DNA of 41,306 nt from Williamwhitmania taraxaci (GTDB taxonomy: Bacteria > Bacteroidota > Bacteroidia > Bacteroidales > Williamwhitmaniaceae): assembly GCF_900096565.1 (NCBI RefSeq), contig NZ_FMYP01000037.1, positions 1 through 41,306 on the forward strand, read 5' to 3'. This document shows positions 34,878-41,306 of the stretch, piece by piece. Position numbers and translations under genes: made by a program. Under the pieces are notes generated by a model. The model did no database searches. It was given only the letters and a program-made list of their open reading frames with translations, and was not told the origin of the DNA. Within the stretch, counting starts at the first letter, position 1; each line of letters begins with the position of its first letter.

Positions 34878-35309
34878 TTATACTATTTAATTAGATGTTT
34901 TTGCCTTTATTTCAGGCTGCGAAATTACTCTTTTTATTTTGGATAAGGGGCTATGCTTAAAGTGTATTTTGGATTAGATGAGGAAAGGCATGTTTTGGAG
35001 GGTGAAAATCGCATGTTTTTCAATTCCACACAGTCAATGTATAGCATATGTGGATTTTACTATCGTCGAAACATCAATTATGTCAGTTTCATATTGAGGT
35101 TTACCTGATACTCTCTCTGGTTTTCGAGGGATAATCATACATATTTATCGAAGCCATAAATCCGATTGATTCCATTCTTAGTTTTATTAGGAGTGTTTAT
35201 CTCAGACAAATCAATTTGTATCTTATTACAAAGGTAAGTGTGCTAGATAACCTCTGTTTTATTAGAGGTTTATGATCTTTTCATGGAATATCAAAGTAGT
35301 AATTTAGTG
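34878..35309. other. intergenic stretch between ABC-F and histidine kinase genes
   Basis: A 432-nt, AT-rich gap. It holds an inverted repeat AACCTCT/AGAGGTT at about 35250-35271, downstream of the minus-strand kinase gene, without a T run (weak terminator at best). On the minus strand, TACCTTTG at 35229-35236 and a TAATTTCG at about 34920 resemble -7 elements for the ABC-F gene. A plus-strand ORF of 51 codons at 34953-35108 has no recognisable similarity. Confidence 0.5.
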
Positions 35310-37442
35310 CTATATGGGAAGGGTAAAGGTAAAGGTTGATCCCTTGCCTATCTCCGATTCAAGTGTTATGGTGCCGCCAAGTTTGTCTATATAGGCCTTT
35401 GAAATTGCCAGACCTAAGCCCGATCCACCTTTTTTGGTTTCATTTTTGTTCTCTACCTGCCGAAACCGATCAAAAATAATCTGCCTATGCTTTTCATCAA
35501 TGCCAATACCGGTATCGCTTACAAAAATAGTTAACTCAGTGCTATTTGCTTTTTGGTATCCAAGAGTAATGCTACCCTTTTCAGTAAACTTAATTGCATT
35601 ACTCAATAGGCTGGAAAGCACCTGACGGAGTTTTACCGGATCGGTAGAGATGGTAAGTGTTTCCTTGGGTATTGTTACGTTTAGCGAAATGTCTTTTTCT
35701 TCAGGAATCTCTGCTTTGAAGGTATCATAGAGTTGGTCTAATAGGGAATTAACCGAAACTTGTGAGTAGTGAAGCGTAATTTGACCGGCTTCAATCTTCG
35801 AAATCTCAATAATATCATCAATAATGGAGAGTAAGTAGTTACCACTTTTATTGATTACCTCAATATACTGATCCCGCTCCGCTACCTGAAGATCAGGGCT
35901 GGAGAGCAACCCTGTAAACCCAACAATGGCATTCATTGGTGTGCGAATTTCATGCGAAATGTTAGAAAGAAAGGTCGATTTCAATCGATCCGACTCTTCC
36001 GCTTTTTCCTTGGCCTTTAAAAGTTCAACTGCAGTATTTCGGTGGTTTGCTATTTCCAACTCTAACTTTACGGTTCGGCTCATTACACGCTCCTCTAACT
36101 TCTCGTTCATCTGAAGTAAGTTTTGCTTAGCATTTCTATTAATGTGCAGGAGCCGATAGATTCCAATTGTCAAAGTTATTAGGATGAATATGATGAGAAT
36201 AGAAATCAATAGAAGATTTCTACTTGTTTGTATTTCAAGGTTTTTCTCCGCGTTGTTCTTCATGAGAATGGCAAGATCCTTCTCTTTTTGCTGAAATAGA
36301 TAATCAACTTCGAGTAATTCAACCTTGCTCGATTGTTCTTCACGATGTATTGAGTCTTGAATTTCAGAGTATTGTTTGTGGTATTTTAATGCCTTTTTAT
36401 AGTCACCATTCTTGCCAGAGAGGTTGGATAGTATCAGGTAGTCATCACGCACAACCTGCTTTAAATTTGATTTCTTGCTTAAGTGAATGCTTTTAAGTAG
36501 GAATTCCTCGGCTTTTTGAACCTCCCCTTTCCTAGCGTATATAGTGCCAATATTCTTAAGGGTGATGGCGGAAAGGTTTATTAGACCAAGGATTTTGCTC
36601 TCCTTTAGCGATAGACTATAGTAGAAAAGTGCACTATCGAGTTGCTCTTTACTTCGATATACGTTGCCAATGTTGTTTAATGCCGCACAATGCCGCTCTT
36701 TTAGTGCGAGGGTGGTAGGCACAATGTCTAAGGCTCTACGATAGTAGTAGTTGGCTGATTTATACTCTTTAAGATAGTAGTAGTAGGATCCAATGGAGTT
36801 ATATACGGTAGATAGTAGGCTGCTATTAGACTCCTTTGCTAGCCCAAGTGCTTTCTGGTAATAACTGATGGACTTTGTATAATTATCGAGACTGCGGTAT
36901 ACGATCCCAATATTGTTCATGGCGCTGATCTTACCCGTAGTATCGTTTCGCTTTTCAAAAACAGCCAACGCCCATAAATGGTATTCCAGCGATTTTTCGT
37001 ATGCACCATAGTAACGAAATAGTGATCCGAGGCAATCGCTGGTTCGTGCAATACCGAGGCTATCATTCGATTGGGTGTATAGGCTATAAGCCTGCTTTAA
37101 ACTTCTATGAGCCTCGTTATTTTCTCCCTGCAACTGATGGATTATGCCATCGGTGTACAGCGCTTTGGCTAAGCCGGCGGAATCGCCTACTGCGATGGCA
37201 AGTTTAATTGCTTTGTCGGTGAACGTAAGCGCTTTGGGATAGTTAAAATCACTATGGTATTGGCCTAGCTCTGTTAAAATGGCGACTTTTTCGGCCGGTT
37301 TGCTGTGGGATAGCTTGGCCAGTAGTTTATTTTCTGCATTCTCAACGGCCAATAAGGGATATTGGCATACCCAAAGTAGCAAGCCTATAGAAATGAATCT
37401 ACTAATGATAACTCTATATGGCATTTCTGTTTTCATCAGCAA
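35310..37442 (-). CDS. TPR-containing sensor histidine kinase
   Basis: A 710-aa sensor kinase. A signal peptide or anchor (FISIGLLLWVCQYPLLA) is followed by a long periplasmic TPR region (about residues 50-370; recurring ALYYS/ALGLAKE-type helices), a transmembrane helix LLLISILIIFILITLTIGIY (about 402-422), and a coiled coil. The HisKA domain follows with the phospho-accepting H-box FLSNISHEIRTPMNAIVG (His about 493). The HATPase domain shows LSSLLSNAIKF (N box), VSDTGIGIDE (G1) and GGSGLGLAISKAYI (G2). No receiver domain is attached and no response regulator is encoded next to it, so the partner is unknown. Confidence 0.93.
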   Translation of the reverse strand: MLMKTEMPYRVIISRFISIGLLLWVCQYPLLAVENAENKLLAKLSHSKPAEKVAILTELGQYHSDFNYPKALTFTDKAIKLAIAVGDSAGLAKALYTDGIIHQLQGENNEAHRSLKQAYSLYTQSNDSLGIARTSDCLGSLFRYYGAYEKSLEYHLWALAVFEKRNDTTGKISAMNNIGIVYRSLDNYTKSISYYQKALGLAKESNSSLLSTVYNSIGSYYYYLKEYKSANYYYRRALDIVPTTLALKERHCAALNNIGNVYRSKEQLDSALFYYSLSLKESKILGLINLSAITLKNIGTIYARKGEVQKAEEFLLKSIHLSKKSNLKQVVRDDYLILSNLSGKNGDYKKALKYHKQYSEIQDSIHREEQSSKVELLEVDYLFQQKEKDLAILMKNNAEKNLEIQTSRNLLLISILIIFILITLTIGIYRLLHINRNAKQNLLQMNEKLEERVMSRTVKLELEIANHRNTAVELLKAKEKAEESDRLKSTFLSNISHEIRTPMNAIVGFTGLLSSPDLQVAERDQYIEVINKSGNYLLSIIDDIIEISKIEAGQITLHYSQVSVNSLLDQLYDTFKAEIPEEKDISLNVTIPKETLTISTDPVKLRQVLSSLLSNAIKFTEKGSITLGYQKANSTELTIFVSDTGIGIDEKHRQIIFDRFRQVENKNETKKGGSGLGLAISKAYIDKLGGTITLESEIGKGSTFTFTLPI

Positions 37443-37664
37443 AAAGCAGGGTTGAAAATCCTCATAAATTTAAAAATATTCTTGATTGTTCCTCCCAATT
37501 AACACAGAATCTTGATGTTCTGTTCATTTTGTTGATAGGAGGTTAAGAGGCATTTTCTTGTGAGTAAGTGTTGTGGAATTTTTTATCAATAGACTGTTGC
37601 AGTAACTTTTATAAAAAATAATCACATATACAGTATTTACTCTCGAGCGAATTACCCCATTGGG

Positions 37665-39158
37665 CTACTCCTCTAACTTAATCCTTACAAACTGGTAAAT
37701 ACCTTTGTATTGTGCCAGTGCAATAATATCGGAACTATTACTCATTGGGTAACTACCCCGTATTTTAAGGTAAGTATTTGCTTCCTTTGGATCGAAAAAT
37801 TGCTTATACACGATCTTGCCATCGGTAAGATTTATGGTATTAAGCATTGGTATGGTCTTACTGAATGGCATTACGCTTGGGCCCTTTTCTCCATCCTGCC
37901 GAGTCAAGTTCATTGGATTATTATTAAAGAAAACAAAAAGGTTATTGCCGCTAATCCCCGAAACATACGAGAAGTATTGCGCATTCGACATGGCAACTGT
38001 AAACGGTATGACGGCTGCGTTGCTATATATTTGTATTTTTTGTATGGAATTAGACCAAAGTAACTCTCCTTCGGTAGCAAAACTTGCCAAGGCTAAATCA
38101 CCTTCCATATACATGGTTGAATTTTTGTATTGCATTTCGGATTGACATTCGCTAATAAACACCAAATTATTTCCTTTGGTGAAGTGCATGGATGGGTTCG
38201 TGAACGAAAAACCGCCCATTTTTCGGAATGTATCAAACGTGTAGGTCTTGAAGATTTTTACATCTTTCGACAAACGATCAACCTTCATATACATTGCCCC
38301 GACGGGCTTGGTTATGCCCTTGTGGGTAGCCGTGCATATGCCAGTAATTATCAGGTCGAGGTTCGAATCGAATCCAAAAGCAACCCCGGTAACGGATAGG
38401 TTTTTATCGGTCTTTGAAGCATCAATCACCTCTTCCCACTTTGCCCACTTCTTGGCGGCATCGTATTCTACCATAAAGAATTGTCCTTCACTCTTTTTCC
38501 TGACAAAATATATTGACCCCCCGCTATCAACAGTAAAATTCTGGTTGGTATAGTCAACCTCCTTGCCGTAGACTATTTCGTCCCGCTCCATAAGCATATT
38601 CATGTTCGAATCGAATAGCTTAAAGCAATCGGTTATTTTACCGCTATTCCCTTTGGTAACTGTGGTATTGATCATGATTTTGGATTGATCCTGTGAGGGG
38701 ATAAAGGTGAAGTTTCCTCTCGACCAATTCTTCACTGCAGGAACGGCGAATAGCTTTGTCTCTTCGCCTGTTTGAATCCCCGTTTTTCCGCAATAGGAAT
38801 AGGAGTATAGCGTAGCAGTATCGTTGGATGCATTGTAGTAGGAGGCAAATAGAACGAATTTGTCATTTAGATATCCGACATATTCAATCTCGGGATAATT
38901 ATTCCCTATTTTGCCTAATTCAATAGAGGTAGAGTAAACAAGCACCCCTTTTATACTATGCCTTTCAATATCTGCATGATGAGCGTCGAAGTACGTGGTG
39001 TAAATCGATTCTCCATCGTCCATCAGAATGATTGGTTGGTAGTTCTTCGATTTTGCTTTATTTTTCTCACCCCACTCTATCTGTTGAGCAAAAAGATAGC
39101 CTCCTGTCATTAGAAGCGTAATTAGCAATGTCATTCTTTTTGGCCAATTTCTTGTCAT
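37665..39158 (-). CDS. secreted protein of unknown function
   Basis: A 497-aa protein with a signal peptide (MTRNWPKRMTLLITLLMTGG, cleavage after YLFAQ). The body is a series of beta-rich segments of the form 'IYTTYFDAHHADIERH', 'KFVLFASYYNAS' and 'SIYFVRKKSEGQF', spaced like blades of a beta-propeller, but I cannot assign a named family. No lipobox, TM segment or C-terminal sorting domain is visible. It stands alone between the kinase gene and the divergent exporter gene. Confidence 0.7.
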   Translation of the reverse strand: MTRNWPKRMTLLITLLMTGGYLFAQQIEWGEKNKAKSKNYQPIILMDDGESIYTTYFDAHHADIERHSIKGVLVYSTSIELGKIGNNYPEIEYVGYLNDKFVLFASYYNASNDTATLYSYSYCGKTGIQTGEETKLFAVPAVKNWSRGNFTFIPSQDQSKIMINTTVTKGNSGKITDCFKLFDSNMNMLMERDEIVYGKEVDYTNQNFTVDSGGSIYFVRKKSEGQFFMVEYDAAKKWAKWEEVIDASKTDKNLSVTGVAFGFDSNLDLIITGICTATHKGITKPVGAMYMKVDRLSKDVKIFKTYTFDTFRKMGGFSFTNPSMHFTKGNNLVFISECQSEMQYKNSTMYMEGDLALASFATEGELLWSNSIQKIQIYSNAAVIPFTVAMSNAQYFSYVSGISGNNLFVFFNNNPMNLTRQDGEKGPSVMPFSKTIPMLNTINLTDGKIVYKQFFDPKEANTYLKIRGSYPMSNSSDIIALAQYKGIYQFVRIKLEE

Positions 39159-39393
39159 GGGTTTTTTTGAGGTAAGTTGTTCTTTAATGCTGAACGCTAT
39201 CTCTGTGTTCTCGTTCTAAATTTAGTGTAAATATGAATTGGTTGGGCAAAAATTATCGGTAATCTACCTGAGTGCAGCCGTAATACTCTGTTCGTCGGTT
39301 TTGCTCCAATTCCGATAAAAAACTACCAACTGCCAACTGCCATTCTCCCCTAATTATCCTATTCTGCAAAGACCATATTAACAAATTATCTTC

Positions 39394-39401
39394 TAATTTT
39401 G
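39394..39401 (+). promoter_or_regulatory. -7 element for the MFS transporter gene
   Basis: TAATTTTG, an exact TAnnTTTG, 28 nt before ATG 39430. No TTTG at -33 spacing is seen. Confidence 0.5.
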
Positions 39402-39429
39402 CCTCCCTCTACCAATGAATTGAAATGTA

Positions 39430-40821
39430 ATGGAAACTGCGGCTCCGAAAATACATAAGAACTTACTGCTGATTCTCATCATGCTCACCTCCTTTATCAA
39501 TCCGTTTATGGGTGCTGCGGTGAACATTGCGCTGCCGCAAATTGGGGGTGAGTTCTCCATGAATGCGGTTACCATGAGCTGGGTGGCCATGTCGTTTTTG
39601 CTGGCGTCCGCAGTGGTGTTGGTACCCATGGGCAAATTGGCCGATATGTTTGGCAGGAAAAAGATATTTCTTTGGGGAAATGGTGTTGTGGTAATGGCTT
39701 CGCTCATGTGCGCATTTTCTACTTCCACGTCAATGCTTCTTATCTTTAGGGCCATTCAAGGAATAGGCGGTGCCATGATGTTTGGAACCAGCATGGCCAT
39801 TGTTACCTCAGCCTTTCCGCCACACGAGCGCGGCAAAGCAATTGGAATGAACGTTACCGCCGTTTATCTGGGCTTATCGGCCGCCCCGGTTTTGGGTGGA
39901 TTCCTTACACAATCGTTTGGATGGCAGAGCCTTTTTGTGCTTCCCATTCCCATTGGGTTGCTGGTGTTATTTGCAACTCCTTATGCGGTTAAGCAGGAGT
40001 GGGCCGACGCGCGCCACGAGCAGTTCGACCTCAAGGGTTCGCTTATCTATATTGCCTCCATGTCGGCCTTCATGTATGGTTTCTCCAAAATCCCCGACAA
40101 CTTTGCCATTGCTTGTACCGTTGCAGGTCTTGCCGGTTTACTCTTCTTTATCCGAGTGGAGTGGAAGGCGCAGTATCCGGTACTCGATATGAAACTCTTT
40201 GCGCACAACCGGCTCTTTGCCATGAGCAACTTGGCTGCCCTAATCAACTACGCCACCACCTTTGCCATTACCTTTATTATTAGCCTCTACTTACAGTATG
40301 TAAAAGGGTTTTCGCCGCGCGAAGCCGGTACCATTCTGGTTGCACAGCCTATCATGATGGCGATAGTGGCTACCTTCTCGGGACGTATGAGCGATAGATA
40401 CGATTCGCGCATTCTCTCCTCGATGGGGATGACAATCATTGCGGTAGGACTGTGCCTGTTGCTACCCATAAACGATAGCACTTCCAACGGCTATATTGTG
40501 GCTGCGCTCTTGATTCTTGGTATTGGCTTTGGGCTATTCTCTTCGCCCAATACTAACGCTATTATGAGTTCGGTGGAGAAGCGATACCTTGGCATTGCCT
40601 CTGCTACGGTGGGCACCATGCGCCTTACCGGACAGATGATGAGCATGGGAATAGCTACCCTTGTCCTTCATCTATTTATTGGCAACGATAAAATTAATCC
40701 ATCAAACCATATACAGTTTCTGCATGCCTCTCACCTCACTATTGGCGTATTCATAGCCCTTTCGATTCTAGGTATCTGGGCTTCGCTAGCGAGAGGGAAA
40801 AGAGAGAATGTAAAAGATTAA
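39430..40821 (+). CDS. MFS transporter, DHA2 (EmrB/QacA-like) family
   Basis: A 463-aa polytopic inner-membrane protein with the hydrophobic pattern of about 14 helices. MFS motif A reads GKLADMFGRKK after helix 2, and the antiporter motif C region is GLSAAPVLGGFLTQSFGWQSLF. FRAIQGIGGAMMFGTS in helix 4 is typical of drug:proton antiporters of the EmrB/QacA group. Substrate is unknown; export of hydrophobic toxic compounds is the usual role. No EmrA-like adaptor or TolC gene accompanies it. Confidence 0.92.
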   Translation: METAAPKIHKNLLLILIMLTSFINPFMGAAVNIALPQIGGEFSMNAVTMSWVAMSFLLASAVVLVPMGKLADMFGRKKIFLWGNGVVVMASLMCAFSTSTSMLLIFRAIQGIGGAMMFGTSMAIVTSAFPPHERGKAIGMNVTAVYLGLSAAPVLGGFLTQSFGWQSLFVLPIPIGLLVLFATPYAVKQEWADARHEQFDLKGSLIYIASMSAFMYGFSKIPDNFAIACTVAGLAGLLFFIRVEWKAQYPVLDMKLFAHNRLFAMSNLAALINYATTFAITFIISLYLQYVKGFSPREAGTILVAQPIMMAIVATFSGRMSDRYDSRILSSMGMTIIAVGLCLLLPINDSTSNGYIVAALLILGIGFGLFSSPNTNAIMSSVEKRYLGIASATVGTMRLTGQMMSMGIATLVLHLFIGNDKINPSNHIQFLHASHLTIGVFIALSILGIWASLARGKRENVKD

Positions 40822-40899
40822 AAGTGTGTCGTATTTATGCTGCAATTTTTCGCAGCGCACGTATGGAAAAAAGTCTGCGTCGACAGCGTGTGTTTTATT

Positions 40900-41079
40900 C
40901 TATTTGTATTGTAATTCTACTTTTTCAATATTGTTTAGATTAATTGGCGTAATATTCACTCCGAAGAAATGGTCATTTTTACCCGTTATTGTGCTATCTT
41001 GAACTAGTAAAGTGTCAAAACAAAACGATTTACGTGTTCCGTCTTTTTTTGTAATTCTCACACCAGTCTTTCTTGTCAT
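40900..41079 (-). CDS. short ORF, 59 aa, possible remnant of a small lipoprotein gene
   Basis: On the minus strand, ATG 41077-41079 to TAG 40900-40902 encodes 59 residues with a clear sense: TRKTGVRITKKDGTRKSF, then DSTITGKNDHFFG and LNNIEKVELQYK. The 'KKDGT ... F-D ... D-S-I-T-G' layout with a terminal I-x-K-V/I-E-L-Q strand resembles the soluble part of small Bacteroidota lipoproteins. No signal peptide precedes it; the frame is open only nine codons further (to a TAA). It may be an intact small protein or a truncated relic. The base composition is AT-rich. Confidence 0.45.
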   Translation of the reverse strand: MTRKTGVRITKKDGTRKSFCFDTLLVQDSTITGKNDHFFGVNITPINLNNIEKVELQYK

Positions 41080-41111
41080 TAGGATTAGAACGGGTTTCTG
41101 TTAAAAAAATG

Positions 41112-41149
41112 AAGGAGGTTGAAGTATTTTGCTACTACAACCTCCTTTT
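41112..41149 (-). terminator. terminator of the AOR-like gene
   Basis: Inverted repeat AAGGAGGTTG (about 41112-41121) with CAACCTCCTT (41138-41147) over a 16-nt loop. Read on the minus strand it follows the stop codon at 41154 directly and ends with TTCATTTTTTTAA. Confidence 0.85.
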
Positions 41150-41153
41150 ACTT

Positions 41154-41306
41154 TTAGTTGCCGTAAAGCTGGTGTTTCACGGTGGGAAGGTTGAGCTTAT
41201 CGAGTGTGGCCTCCAGCGGTTTGGTTGTGGTAGGGTCCCAGCCCATGGCGGTGAAGTAGGCTGCCTTGGCATCATCCCACATTAGCACGTTGGGGCTATA
41301 GGCGTT
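41154..41306 (-). CDS. C-terminus of a probable aldehyde ferredoxin oxidoreductase (partial)
   Basis: The minus-strand frame is open from the window end to TAA at 41154-41156 and gives 50 residues: NAYSPNVLMWDDAKAAYFTA, then MGWDPTTTKPLEATLDKLNL and PTVKHQLYGN. The segment 'YF-x2-MGWD-x-TT-x-P--TL-x-LNL' matches how tungsten-dependent aldehyde ferredoxin oxidoreductase family proteins end ('YY-x2-RGWD-x-G-x-PT-x3-L-x2-LGL'). The cofactor-binding residues lie outside the window, so this is a guess from the tail only. GC content is back to the level of the cob genes. Confidence 0.45.
   Translation of the reverse strand, partial: NAYSPNVLMWDDAKAAYFTAMGWDPTTTKPLEATLDKLNLPTVKHQLYGN

Noticed and set aside
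34953-35108. Plus-strand ORF of 51 codons between the ABC-F and kinase genes
   Set aside because: No recognisable motif, aromatic-rich and in an AT-rich spacer without promoter. Probably chance.
35250-35271. Hairpin AACCTCT/AGAGGTT as terminator of the kinase gene
   Set aside because: No T run follows on the minus strand, so it is mentioned only within the spacer entry.

Overview
The window looks like a chromosomal segment of an anaerobic or facultative Bacteroidota, most likely the order Bacteroidales. Several promoters carry the phylum's -7 element TAnnTTTG, usually without a good Shine-Dalgarno. There is a TonB-dependent receptor, a SiaC-type phosphoprotein with a SpoIIE-type phosphatase, a TPR-containing histidine kinase, and the tail of a probable aldehyde ferredoxin oxidoreductase. 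No rRNA, tRNA, CRISPR array or transposase was recognised.

Region 1 (1-15887) is a late-stage cobalamin (B12) locus, almost all on the plus strand: cobQ/cbiP, a CobD-type aminotransferase, cbiB, an AAA ATPase, a 5'-shortened GNAT gene, a cobalamin riboswitch with a BtuF-like lipoprotein, a second cobalamin riboswitch with a BtuB-like receptor, then cobT, cobS, cobC, cobU, a PduO-type adenosyltransferase and cbiA. Together these cover a,c-amidation, adenosylation, b,d,e,g-amidation, aminopropanol attachment and nucleotide-loop assembly, plus outer-membrane uptake and periplasmic capture. Ring-building enzymes and btuCD are not in the window. The spacers are full of simple tandem repeats (8, 15, 18 and 21 nt units and ACAGAG-type words), some running into stop codons.

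Region 2 (about 15.9-20.1 kb) is visibly AT-rich and looks acquired. It carries an OLD-family ATPase/TOPRIM nuclease gene overlapping a small UvrD-like helicase gene, a Gabija-like (GajA/GajB) pair. The helicase frame is interrupted by one in-frame TAA exactly where the conserved motif III glutamine should be. An 11-nt direct repeat (TAAACGAGTTA) lies on both sides of the pair. A two-TM protein of unknown function follows.

Region 3 (20.1-26.8 kb): an XRE-type regulator and an LpxL-like acyltransferase diverge from a degenerate array of 21-nt units. Then come a long-chain acyl-CoA synthetase, a zinc-ribbon membrane protein and a zinc metallopeptidase lipoprotein.

Region 4 (26.8-41.3 kb): siaC plus a SiaA-like phosphatase, an OmpA-like protein and a repetitive exported partner, a CvfB-like S1 protein, an ABC-F ATPase (second catalytic Glu replaced by Thr), a TPR sensor kinase, a secreted unknown, a DHA2-type MFS exporter, a short minus-strand ORF and the C-terminus of an AOR-like protein cut by the window end.

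The most interesting signals are the helicase nonsense codon at motif III, the two separate 21-nt-period arrays lying upstream of promoters, and the repeats that have grown into the ends of genes.
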